Part shown: positions 1 to 8,649 of the stretch, one piece after another
How positions within the stretch are numbered: the stretch's first letter is position 1
Layout of the letters: each line of letters opens with the position of its first letter
NCBI RefSeq assembly: GCF_000166195.2
Contig: NZ_CM001403.1
Location: 5,350,432-5,414,431 of the forward strand
Direction of reading: 5' to 3'
DNA: 64,000 nt
DNA from: Mucilaginibacter paludis DSM 18603
GTDB lineage: Bacteria > Bacteroidota > Bacteroidia > Sphingobacteriales > Sphingobacteriaceae
Notes under the pieces: generated by a model
Databases searched by the model: none
What the model saw: the letters and a program-made list of their open reading frames with translations, nothing else
What the model was told of the DNA's origin: nothing
Made by a program: the position numbers and the translations under genes

Positions 1-353
1 GCTGCCGTCTAACTTTGCTGTAAATATTCGTTTTTTTTAATATTTATTTGATGTTTTAAAATCTAAGTATTTTAATATATTTAAAAATTTGATAATCAAT
101 TTTTTATGGGGTTAAATACCCTGCAGGTGGTATGGTTTGACTATCCCTTTTTTGCGTAAACAGAAGGGTTGCCTGAACCTGAGTGTTATTACTCTGCACA
201 AATGTTGGCCTCTTTATAAAGGATTATGCTTAGCTTTGATTAAGCGGTGTAACTCATCGGCATTATCATCGCAAGCCAATTTAAACCTATGTCCGAGCTG
301 TATTTTTTCAATGCAGTGTAAATCTGCATTGTTAACACATCTAAAACCTGACT
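1..353. other. AT-rich upstream region of the hybrid regulator gene
   Basis: No convincing gene. An open frame at 137-364 has no family resemblance and runs into the regulator start, so I treat it as chance. The first 100 bases are very AT-rich and probably hold the regulator promoter, but I see no clean TTG/TAnnTTTG pair. A short near-palindrome, ggggttaaataccc, lies at about 108-121. Confidence 0.4.
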
Positions 354-3300
354 ATGAAGCATAGTATACTATCTATTGTTATGCAAAAAATAATATCTGT
401 AATTTTTAACCGCATGGCGGTATCGATTATAGCTATGCTGATTTTGGTACTCTGGTGTTTCATCGGCTACACGCAGACGCCCGATCTGAAGTTTACTGCG
501 CTCACTACTAAAGATGGCCTTGTGGGTAACATTGTTAACGTTATTGTACAAGACGATGACGGCATTATGTGGCTGGGCACGCCCGAGGGTATGAACAAGT
601 ACGACGGCAAGCACTTTACCGTTTATAGCCTTGGGCGCAACGAGCGCTCGCTGCTGGGTTCCAGGGAGATCAGCTGCATCTATAAAGATAAGGCTGGTAC
701 AATGTGGGTTGGAACCATAGGTGCGGGGCTTTATTATTACGACAGGCCTAATGATGTGTTTAAAAAATTCACTTCTGCAATAAAAGGACAGCGACTCAGC
801 CAGGAGGTTGTTAGCTCCATTTGTGCTGACGAAAAAGGCAAACTTTGGACAGGAACGGTGAATGGCCTGGATGTGGTTGATCCGGTAAACAAAACCATCA
901 GCCATGTGCGAGTGGGAAGTGGCCATAAGGGCGAAATACCTGTCGGCGCGATTTTATGTGTTTTTAAAGATGACAAGCAGCGCATGTGGGTGGGCACCAT
1001 GGCGGGGCTCTATATGTTCGATACCCCTCATAACAGTTTTATCCACTTGCGGCACAATAATGGCGATGGAAGAAGCCTGGCTTCAGACGGGGTTACCACT
1101 ATCGCACAGGATAAGGCCCGGCACATCTGGGTTGGTACTGCAAACGGGCTTAGCCGCTTGATGGATGATGAAACGCACTTTACAAATTATAAGTATAATG
1201 ATCAGCATGGGCATTCGCTAAGCGGCGATATCGTGTATAGCATAGCTGCCGATGATAAAGATCATATCTGGATTGGAACGGAAGGCGGGCTTGATGTGAT
1301 GGACGTTAATACCGGCCGTTCCGTTACGTACAAACATGACCGCAGAAACCCCTATAGTTTAAATAGTAAGTCAATCCGCAGTATTTATATTGATCCTAAG
1401 GGTATTTACTGGGTAGGTACGTATATGGGGGGCTTAAACAAGTATGATAAAAACCTTACCCTGTTCAACTATATTCAATCTTCTGAATTGGATCCTCACG
1501 GATTAAATTCACCGTTGGTATCCTCTTTTGCGCAAAAAAGCGATCATGAAATGTATGTGGCTACAGACGGCGGAGGACTGAATATTTTTAACGAAAGAAC
1601 AAGTCTTTTTGAACACGTAGACATCCGCCCCCGCGAAAAGATCAATTCGGCAGGGCTTCCCATTCTTTCCATGCAAATGGACAGTAAGCAGCAACTATGG
1701 ATAGGAACTTTCGGGCATGGCCTGTTCAGGCTTAACACCACCAACAACAATTATGTACAGTATACCAGCGGAAACGGGAAAAATAACATCAGCCAGAATA
1801 ACATTTTCTGTTTAAAAGAAGACAGGGGCGGCAAAATATGGATAGGTACCAATGGCTTCGGTGTCAATGTATTCGATCCGAAAATCGATGCTTTTCGTAA
1901 ATTTCTTCCCGGGTATATTCCGGGGAGTGACAACGAGGTGCCCCTGAACGGTTTTATCAGGGCCATTGAAGAAGATGCCGACGGAAATATTTGGATTGGC
2001 TCCTACGGAACAGGTATTGCAGTTTACCACCAGGGAACTGGTAGCTTCAAAGTTTTCAACCCAGCCAATACGGGTTTTCCTATTACTAATATCATTTCGC
2101 TGTTAAAAGACGCTAATGGAAATATGTGGATAGGTACCAGCGGCGATGGTATATTCTTTTACAACGGCAAACTCAAAAAGTTTTCGGCCTTTAAAAACAA
2201 TGGTCAGTTGCCCAATGGCGTCATTTGTAAACTCCTGCAAGACAAAGCCGGTCAGATTTGGTTTAGCACCAATCGCGGCATCTGCCGTATAGATCCCCTG
2301 AGTCAAAAACTCTCGGTATACTCTCGATACAACGGCCTTCAAAATAACGTTTTCCTCAACGGGGCCGGAATTATAAATTCTAACGGCACTATTTACTTTG
2401 GTGGTGTTGATGGTTTTAACTATTTCCAGCCGGTAGATGTAAAACTGAACACGAACCCGCCGCCCGTTATCCTCACCGCGCTGGATGTGGATAGCAAGCG
2501 CCTGGCACCGGCACATGGTAATCCCGAACCTGTAAACATTGGTAAAATGCGCCAGGTAACCATTAAGTATAAGCAGGATTTTGCCATTAGCTTTGTAGCA
2601 CTTAACTACACGCTCCCCCAGCAGAACAAGTATGCTTATATACTTGAAGGGTTTGACCGTTCGTGGAAGTATGCCGGTATAGCAGGCGTAGCAAACTATA
2701 CCAACATCGATCCAGGAGTGTACACCTTCAGGGTAAAAGCATGCAATAATGACGGTATCTGGAACGAGACCGGTACGGCACTTCAGATCATCGTTAAACC
2801 TCCATTTTGGATGACTATTTATGCCTACCTGTTTTACATGCTGGTTATAGTTGCCGCCTTACTTTTCATTCGCAGGCAAGGTGTTAAAAAGCTGAGAAAT
2901 AAATTGCGCGATGAGCAAGACTTGAAGGAAGCCGAAGCCAGGCATGAGCTGGACAGAATGAAAATTAAATTCCTCACTAATTTGAGTCACGAGTTCCGCA
3001 CACCAATATCGTTGATCATGGCTCCTGTTGATAAATTAATTGCCCAGCAACACGGCCAGCCGGTAGCAGAGCAGTTAGGCGTTATTAAAAAAAATGCGCG
3101 CCGCCTGTTGAACCTGGTTAACCAGTTGCTTGATTTTAGGAAACTTGAAGAGAATGAATTAAAGCTTAATGTGGCCGAGGGCGAATTGATCTCATTCGTT
3201 CGTGAGATGACCGACTCTTTCCATGATCTTGCGGAAGGCAAGCAAATTAAAACAAGCTTTAAAACGGCAGAAGAAAAAATGTTTGTCAAGTTTGATTTTG

Positions 3301-4532
3301 ATAAAGTTGAACGGATTATGTTCAACTTACTATCAAATGCATTTAAGTTCACTTTACCCGGTGGGGAGATCGCGGTGGAAATTCTCAACCCCGTTTTGGA
3401 TCCGCAGCAAAACTCGTATGTGGTTACGCTGATGGTTAGGGATACCGGCATGGGTATAGCCGCTGCGCAGCTTAATCATATTTTTGAAAGGTTTTACCAG
3501 GTGGATACACCATCGGGCGTTCTGAACCAAGGCAGCGGCATAGGCCTTTCCATTACCCGCGAACTGGTACAACTGCATGGCGGTGATATTACCGCCGAAA
3601 GTACGCCCGGTGAAGGATCTGTATTTACGTTTACAATCAACGTTGAGGCAATAGCTTTACCCGTGGAAATAGCACCGGTATTGATTGCAGGGCCCGAAGA
3701 GGAAGATACCTGCCGGAAGATAGCATCGCCTGTATTGAACGGGATGAACCTGCCGCATGTGCTTATTGTTGAGGATAATAGCGAAATGAGACAATACCTG
3801 GCGGATAGCCTGGGTGCTTCTTATAAGATATCTGAAGCAGCGAACGGCCGCGAGGGATGGCATAAAGCGCTGGCACTGCATCCCGATCTGGTGGTAAGTG
3901 ATATCAGTATGCCGTATATGGACGGTATAGAACTGAGCCGCAAACTTAAATCGGATAAACGCACCAGTCATATCCCAATCATCTTGCTAACGGCTATGGC
4001 CAGCCAGCAAGACCAGCTTGCAGGATTGGAACTCGGCGTAAGCGATTACCTGACCAAACCGTTTCATTTTGAAATTCTGAACATCAAGATCAAAAACCTG
4101 CTTCATGTAAACGAAACGCTTAAAGAAACCTATCAGAAAAAGATCAGGGTAATGCCTAATGATCTTGATGTGGAATCGTCGGCTGAAAGGTTCATTAAGG
4201 ATGTGGTGATTTATATCGAGCAGAATATCCATAATCCTAAATTTTCGGTAGAAGAAACCAGCCATCATTTCAACATGAGCAGAGGGTCCTTTTACAGCAA
4301 AATTATTGAGATTACGGGCGAGCCGCCGGTAGAATTTATCCGCTCCATCAAATTGGATAAGGCAACCGTATTACTCAGAAAAACTGACCTCAGCATTGCC
4401 GAGATTGCCTATTCAACAGGTTTTTCAACACCTCATTATTTTACCAAATCGTTCAAAGCAAAATATAATATTTTACCGTCGGAATACCGTGTCCGTAAAA
4501 TTGCCATTAAAGATATGGCGGCCGCTTCCTGA
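354..4532 (+). CDS. Hybrid two-component system sensor kinase/response regulator (one-component HTCS)
   Basis: This is a 1392-residue inner-membrane regulator of the Bacteroidota HTCS type, which senses glycan fragments in the periplasm and controls carbohydrate-use genes. In order: an N-terminal membrane or signal segment (about 20-40); a periplasmic propeller of roughly 14 repeats with W-x-GT/GL signatures (about 45-730); a Y_Y_Y domain (about 740-810); a transmembrane helix (about 818-838); HisKA with phospho-acceptor His879 in NLSHEFRTP; HATPase with MFNLLSNAFKF, DTGMGI and GSGIGLSI; a receiver domain with Asp1183 in SDISMPYMDG; and a C-terminal AraC HTH (about 1290-1385). All catalytic boxes look intact. 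An alternative ATG at 381 (MQKII) gives a more usual signal segment. The likely target is the GH43 gene just downstream. No SusC/SusD pair is present here, so the inducing glycan cannot be inferred beyond the pentose-type sugars usual for GH43. Confidence 0.95.
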   Translation: MKHSILSIVMQKIISVIFNRMAVSIIAMLILVLWCFIGYTQTPDLKFTALTTKDGLVGNIVNVIVQDDDGIMWLGTPEGMNKYDGKHFTVYSLGRNERSLLGSREISCIYKDKAGTMWVGTIGAGLYYYDRPNDVFKKFTSAIKGQRLSQEVVSSICADEKGKLWTGTVNGLDVVDPVNKTISHVRVGSGHKGEIPVGAILCVFKDDKQRMWVGTMAGLYMFDTPHNSFIHLRHNNGDGRSLASDGVTTIAQDKARHIWVGTANGLSRLMDDETHFTNYKYNDQHGHSLSGDIVYSIAADDKDHIWIGTEGGLDVMDVNTGRSVTYKHDRRNPYSLNSKSIRSIYIDPKGIYWVGTYMGGLNKYDKNLTLFNYIQSSELDPHGLNSPLVSSFAQKSDHEMYVATDGGGLNIFNERTSLFEHVDIRPREKINSAGLPILSMQMDSKQQLWIGTFGHGLFRLNTTNNNYVQYTSGNGKNNISQNNIFCLKEDRGGKIWIGTNGFGVNVFDPKIDAFRKFLPGYIPGSDNEVPLNGFIRAIEEDADGNIWIGSYGTGIAVYHQGTGSFKVFNPANTGFPITNIISLLKDANGNMWIGTSGDGIFFYNGKLKKFSAFKNNGQLPNGVICKLLQDKAGQIWFSTNRGICRIDPLSQKLSVYSRYNGLQNNVFLNGAGIINSNGTIYFGGVDGFNYFQPVDVKLNTNPPPVILTALDVDSKRLAPAHGNPEPVNIGKMRQVTIKYKQDFAISFVALNYTLPQQNKYAYILEGFDRSWKYAGIAGVANYTNIDPGVYTFRVKACNNDGIWNETGTALQIIVKPPFWMTIYAYLFYMLVIVAALLFIRRQGVKKLRNKLRDEQDLKEAEARHELDRMKIKFLTNLSHEFRTPISLIMAPVDKLIAQQHGQPVAEQLGVIKKNARRLLNLVNQLLDFRKLEENELKLNVAEGELISFVREMTDSFHDLAEGKQIKTSFKTAEEKMFVKFDFDKVERIMFNLLSNAFKFTLPGGEIAVEILNPVLDPQQNSYVVTLMVRDTGMGIAAAQLNHIFERFYQVDTPSGVLNQGSGIGLSITRELVQLHGGDITAESTPGEGSVFTFTINVEAIALPVEIAPVLIAGPEEEDTCRKIASPVLNGMNLPHVLIVEDNSEMRQYLADSLGASYKISEAANGREGWHKALALHPDLVVSDISMPYMDGIELSRKLKSDKRTSHIPIILLTAMASQQDQLAGLELGVSDYLTKPFHFEILNIKIKNLLHVNETLKETYQKKIRVMPNDLDVESSAERFIKDVVIYIEQNIHNPKFSVEETSHHFNMSRGSFYSKIIEITGEPPVEFIRSIKLDKATVLLRKTDLSIAEIAYSTGFSTPHYFTKSFKAKYNILPSEYRVRKIAIKDMAAAS

Positions 4533-4900
4533 TGGATTGATATTCCATAGTTCTGCGATGGGTGGTGGAGCATTGCAAAGGAGCTAAGCCAGCCATTGGA
4601 AGGAGTGCCAAAATCAATTATGACTGGATGAGGCTCAGAAAGCCCCCCCGGTATAAACTAAACTGCTATCATTTTCAACATTTGTGGCATTTGAACCGGA
4701 TCATGGGGCATACTTTTACATGGCCTTCAGCCCTGTTGATGTTGTTGGCTCCCTGTCAACCCACTGTAAACAGATACTACAATATGATATTACCCTGCGG
4801 CCCGTCATGTAAAGATATTGCCCCCTGCCCGTTAACCAAGCTTCGGCCAACAAAAGGATCTGAATTATTTACAGTATTCTATTAATCTTACTTACCACTA
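4533..4900. other. Intergenic region between regulator and GH43 gene
   Basis: Holds the presumed promoter of the GH43 gene. The open frame 4562-4885 is Cys/Pro/His-rich with no recognisable domain and is treated as spurious. I see no terminator-grade hairpin, so read-through from the regulator is possible. Confidence 0.4.
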
Positions 4901-6268
4901 ATGAAAAATACCTGGAGAAAAACCGCCGTGTTATCGATCTTTATGTTTGCCGGGCTGATGGCCCAGGCACAGAACCCGGTCATTCAAACTATTTATACTG
5001 CCGATCCGGCACCTATGATATACAAAGACACGGTTTTTTTATACACCGGTCATGATGAAGACCGCTCTACCTGGTTTACCATGAAGGATTGGCACTTGTT
5101 TTCAACTACGGATATGGTTAACTGGACAGACCGCGGATCGCCACTATCGCTAAAAACCTTTAGCTGGGCCCAAAAAGATGCCTGGGCGGGGCAGTGTATT
5201 TATCGGAATGGAAAATTTTATTGGTATGTACCCATGAATGCAAAAGGCATAGGTATGTCTATTGGGGTAGCTGTTTCTGATAAGCCAACCGGGCCTTTTA
5301 CTGATGCTATCGGCAAGCCTTTGATACATAGTGGTAACGGCGATATCGATCCCACTGTTTTTATTGACAACGACGGTCAGGCTTATTTATATTGGGGTAA
5401 TCCTTATTTAAAATATGTAAAGCTGAACGAGAACATGATATCGTACTCTGGCGACATCATCACTGTACCCTTAACTAAAGAAGGCTTTAACGTTCGATTT
5501 AAAGATGCTGATAAACGCCCATCGGCTTACGAAGAAGGGCCGTGGCTGGATAAACGGAAGGATTTGTATTACCTTTTGTACCCCGCAGGCGGCGTTCCTG
5601 AACATTTGGCCTACTCAACGGCGCCAACAGCAACAGGGCCATGGCGATATCGGGATACCATTATGACGATCATCAAAAAAGGAGGGGCGTTCACTAATCA
5701 TCCGGGCCTCATCGATTATAAGGGTAAGTCGTATTTGTTTTACCATAACGGTGCGTTGCCGGGCGGCGGAGGCTTCACCCGGTCTGTTTGCGTAGAAGAA
5801 TTTAAATTTAACGAAGACGGAACCATACCCCGCATAGCGCCTACAACTGGTGTTGCAAAAGGGGCTGGGAGCATTAACCCTTTTGGACGTGTAGAAGCCG
5901 AAACGATAGCCTGGGAGCAAGGTATTGAAACTACAACCGATAGTGTTGGCCGGAGAGGAGTTTATGTTACAGCCATTGATAACGGCGATTACATCAAGAT
6001 AAGGAATGTTAATTTCAATAAAAATGCCAGGTACTTTGAAGCATCGGTATTACCTGTTTCAGGAGGATCGATCGAAATACGGCTGGATAGTATTAGCGGG
6101 ACTGTGCTTGGTGTTTGCGATGTGAAAAATACAGTAGCGGTACAAAAATGGACAACGGTGTCTTCTAAAGTTGGCCAGGTTAAAGGTTTGCACGATCTGT
6201 ACCTGGTCTTCAAAGGTGACAAAGGCGAACTGTTCAATTTTGATTGGTGGAAATTCAAGGCGAACTAA
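4901..6268 (+). CDS. Secreted glycoside hydrolase family 43 enzyme with C-terminal CBM6
   Basis: A 455-residue enzyme with a signal peptide (about 1-23, ending AQAQ). The five-bladed GH43 fold spans about 28-320. The catalytic set is visible: Asp35 in TADPAPMIY (general base), Asp150 in DIDPTVFIDNDG (pKa modulator) and Glu211/212 in YEEGPW (general acid). Residues about 328-455 (FGRVEAETIAWEQG to FNFDWWKF) form a CBM6 carbohydrate-binding module, a pairing typical of arabinofuranosidases and beta-xylosidases acting on arabinoxylan or arabinan. Exact substrate cannot be read from the sequence. It follows the HTCS regulator on the same strand and is its likely target. The start is supported by the signal peptide, and no strong Shine-Dalgarno is present. 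Cell location: periplasmic or surface, since there is no lipobox. Confidence 0.92.
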   Translation: MKNTWRKTAVLSIFMFAGLMAQAQNPVIQTIYTADPAPMIYKDTVFLYTGHDEDRSTWFTMKDWHLFSTTDMVNWTDRGSPLSLKTFSWAQKDAWAGQCIYRNGKFYWYVPMNAKGIGMSIGVAVSDKPTGPFTDAIGKPLIHSGNGDIDPTVFIDNDGQAYLYWGNPYLKYVKLNENMISYSGDIITVPLTKEGFNVRFKDADKRPSAYEEGPWLDKRKDLYYLLYPAGGVPEHLAYSTAPTATGPWRYRDTIMTIIKKGGAFTNHPGLIDYKGKSYLFYHNGALPGGGGFTRSVCVEEFKFNEDGTIPRIAPTTGVAKGAGSINPFGRVEAETIAWEQGIETTTDSVGRRGVYVTAIDNGDYIKIRNVNFNKNARYFEASVLPVSGGSIEIRLDSISGTVLGVCDVKNTVAVQKWTTVSSKVGQVKGLHDLYLVFKGDKGELFNFDWWKFKAN

Positions 6269-6360
6269 ACCCCGATACATAGATTTTCAATCGCACCAGC
6301 TTTTGGCTGTTTTGTATAAGTGAAAAAGCCCCGGTGGCGTGAAAAAATACCTGGAAGACT

Positions 6361-6388
6361 GGCCATAGCGATTTAAACCGCTATGGCC
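6361..6388 (+). terminator. Hairpin downstream of GH43 gene
   Basis: A perfect 10-bp stem, ggccatagcg paired with cgctatggcc, encloses the 8-base loop atttaaac, 93 bases after the GH43 stop. No T-run follows, so it is a terminator or mRNA-stabilising hairpin by position only. Confidence 0.55.
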
Positions 6389-6628
6389 GAAGTGTGTAAT
6401 TATATATACGCTGTATCGCTTAAAACCAGTACAATGGTTTTTAACTGGCATTAAAATGCATTTAATCCAGGTTGCTCTTTCCGGGTGTTTTATAAAAATT
6501 GATTATATCCCTCGTATCTTTTTGTACGGCTATTGAGGCTTATAAATTGTTGGGAAACCAATTTTAACGGTTAAATAGTTGAAGTTTTAAGGCGAGATTG
6601 ATAGATAGCGATGGTTACGCCGATTAGC

Positions 6629-6877
6629 TTATTGTTCCGGCACAACGGCATCTATCCCTGGCAAAAGTCCCCACCGGCCCCTGTACGGATTTTCTAACCT
6701 GTCTTTTATCTGCATCAAACGGTATTTGCTTCCAGGATCGTTGGGTTGTTGCCTCAGCGTTTCCAGATCCAGTTTAACATATTTAGCAACTTCATATTGT
6801 GTAGTAGCCCTGTCAATCCTCATGGTATCAGGCAATACGGCGGTATCAAAATATGTTTTTAACTCTTCGTAGCTCAT
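6629..6877 (-). CDS. Small conserved protein, DUF6965-like
   Basis: An 82-residue soluble acidic/basic mixed protein beginning MSYEELKTYFDTAVLPDT. The open frame extends upstream to 7084, but that extension reads through the palindromic repeat array (it encodes repeat-derived LRPLEGRARG), so the ATG at 6877 is chosen as the true start. The SYEELKxYF...LP...I opening and the later RLMQIKDRLENPYRGRW segment resemble small Bacteroidota proteins I remember as DUF6965. This is from memory and not checked. No catalytic motif, signal peptide or membrane segment. Function unknown. It lies alone between the GH43 hairpin and the repeat array, and the array probably contributes its upstream region. Confidence 0.6.
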   Translation of the reverse strand: MSYEELKTYFDTAVLPDTMRIDRATTQYEVAKYVKLDLETLRQQPNDPGSKYRLMQIKDRLENPYRGRWGLLPGIDAVVPEQ

Positions 6878-6930
6878 ACCGCAAAAATAACAACCCGGCT
6901 GGTTAAACGGGTAAAATGTTGAATATATTG

Positions 6931-8112
6931 GCTGGTCACGCTGAAAAATGCCGGGTGGGCCCCGCGCACGTCCTTCGAGGGGCCTCAGGATGACAGCCTT
7001 TGCGCGCAGAAGGGTTAGGGGGTGTTGTGAATCAGAAAGCGAGGGTGTCATGCTGAGGCCCCTCGAAGCATGTGCGGTGGGCATCTGCGTGATGCTCTTC
7101 GTAAGCTAAGTTTGTTATCTAAGCTGCTTGCAAATCACGCTGAAAAGCATACCGTATCGGCCCTGCGCGCGTGCTTCGAGGGACCTTATAATGACGTATC
7201 GTTAAGGCGTTGATTATCAGCGCGTCTATTTTTGCTCCGATCATCAGTATTCTTAAATTTGAGCATCGGCGCGCTCAATCGCCGCGCGAAGGGCTTTGTT
7301 CTTTTTGTCTTGACACAAAAAGAACCAAAAAAGTCAAGACTGCCCGATCCTTCCTCCCACAGGCCAGCTCCCGGCCCGGCGTGCAGTCGGGCTTTTGCGC
7401 ACTTTGCCTATCTGCGCAAAATAGCCTACAGGTTTCAAACGTCATCCCTGTTTTTTCCGGGGTGAGGCCCGGTGGAATACTCAGGATGACAGCCTTTGCG
7501 CACAGATGGGTTAAGGGGGATGAGAAAACGGGGGTGTCATGCTGAGGTCCCTCGAAGCATGTGTGGTGGGCATCTGCGTGATGCTCTTCGTAAGTTAAGT
7601 TTGTTATCCAAGTTGCTTACAAAATCACGCTGAAAAGCATACCGTATCGGCCCTGCGCGCGTCCTTCGAGGGGCCTCAGGATGACAGCCTTTGCGCACAG
7701 AGGGGTTAAGGGGGGATGAGAAAATGGGGGTGTCATGCTACGGTCCCTCGAAGCATGTGCGGTGGGCATCTGCGTGATGCTATTCGTAAGCTAAGTTTGT
7801 TATCTAAGCTGTTTACAAAATCACGCTGAAAAGCATACCGTATCGGCCCTGCGCGCGTCCTTCGAGGGACCGTAGGATGACAGCCTTTGCGCACAGAGGG
7901 GTTAAGGGGGGATGAGAAAACGGGGGTGTCATGCTGAGGCCCCTCGAAGCATGTGCGGTGGGCATCTGCGTAATGCTATTCGTAAGCTAAGTATAGTGAT
8001 TTTTTGAGTAAAGAAGATGTACTGATAATCGATAACTTGAATGAGCGTCATGCTGAGGCCCCTCGAAGCATGTGCGGTGGGCATTTGCGTGATGTTCTTC
8101 GTGATCTACTAA
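6931..8112. repeat. Tandem array of ~150-bp inverted-repeat elements (family A, ~196-bp period)
   Basis: Equivalent points (atgacagcc) recur at 6990, 7486, 7681 and 7877, so the clean period is 195-196 bp. Each unit is an element whose ends are inverted arms of about 25 bases (tgtcatgctgaggcccctcg ... cgaggggcctcaggatgaca), separated from the next by a ~46-base linker. Best-preserved elements: about 7538-7686 and 7731-7884. Partial elements: 6931-6995 (3-prime half), 7048-7190, 7928-7993 and 8046-8112 (5-prime halves). Between units one and two a different repeat (family B, 7183-7465) is inserted. No coding sequence is supported inside. This matches palindromic repeats of REP or MITE type and not CRISPR, because the linkers are near-identical. 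Confidence 0.85.
7183..7465. repeat. Dispersed repeat family B, copy 1
   Basis: A ~280-bp repeat shared with copies near 26.0 kb, 40.3 kb and 42.0 kb. Shared landmarks in order: ttgattatcag, atcagtattcttaa, gagcatcggc.cgctcaatcgcc, gtcttgac...gtcaagac (8-bp dyad), tgcccgatccttcc, gtgcagtcggg, ttgcgcac and ttcaaacgtcatcc. Here it lies inside the family A array. Short open frames on the plus strand (7210-7545, 7232-7465) are by-products of the repeat. Confidence 0.8.
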
Positions 8113-8187
8113 GCTAACTCACTATCTTTAAGCCCATCCTTCAACAAAAAAATCTTCTGTATTGTCTTCCATTACTTATATTTAGCT

Positions 8188-8499
8188 ATGAAAACTTACT
8201 ACGTATATATTTTGTTGTGTAACGACGGCAGTTATTATACAGGTGTTACCAACAACATCGAACTCCGCTTAGATCAACATCAAAGCGGCATTGATCCCAA
8301 GGCATTTACTTATAAAAGGCGACCTGTAAAACTTGTTTTTAGCCAAATATTTCAGGATATTAACTTTGCTATCGATTTTGAAAAACAGGTAAAAGGTTGG
8401 CGGCGTGAAAAAAAAGAAGCTATAATTAATGGTGATTGGGACAAGCTTCCTGAATTATCGACCAGCAATAAAATTAATCTGGTAATTCAAAAAGAGTAA
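8188..8499 (+). CDS. GIY-YIG domain nuclease-like small protein
   Basis: A 103-residue single-domain protein. The GIY-YIG core occupies about 4-80: YYVYILLCNDGSYYTGVTNN supplies the GIY/YIG-like strand motifs (YVY...YTG), followed by a conserved Arg/His pair in RLDQHQSG and the late Glu in FEKQVKGWRREKK. This matches the small stand-alone Bacteroidota proteins of the UvrC/YhbQ-like group, usually about 80-110 residues. Cellular role is unestablished for this subgroup, with DNA end or junction cleavage inferred from the fold. No signal peptide. It is a single gene, convergent with the PorP/SprF gene, directly beside the inverted-repeat array. That adjacency is suggestive of a repeat-processing role but is not proof. 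Upstream tatattta (8177-8184) is a one-mismatch -7 element. Confidence 0.88.
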   Translation: MKTYYVYILLCNDGSYYTGVTNNIELRLDQHQSGIDPKAFTYKRRPVKLVFSQIFQDINFAIDFEKQVKGWRREKKEAIINGDWDKLPELSTSNKINLVIQKE

Positions 8500-8649
8500 C
8501 CTAAGCATGATGCAGAGCACCTGCACATAAAATATCGTTGTTATTCTGAACATCATTTAACCCGCAAGCAATCAACTTCTTTTCTTCTTGAGATACTCTG
8601 CTGAGTATGTGCATGCGCTACTATAAACCAATAACATCGCCGCCAGGCA

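Noticed and set aside
137..364. 75-residue open frame before the hybrid regulator
   Set aside because: No family resemblance, Cys/Leu-rich random-looking composition, and it overlaps the regulator start.
4562..4885. 107-residue open frame between regulator and GH43
   Set aside because: Random composition and no domain; better read as the GH43 upstream region.
6878..7084. N-terminal extension of the DUF6965-like frame
   Set aside because: It is translated from the inverted-repeat arm and has protein features found only in repeats; the ATG at 6877 fits the conserved start.
7210..7545. 111- and 77-residue open frames in repeat family B
   Set aside because: They are produced by the repeat itself and are not kept open in the other copies.
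6931..8112. 196-bp tandem repeats as a CRISPR array
   Set aside because: Repeats are far too long, the linkers are near-identical instead of unique, and no cas gene is present.
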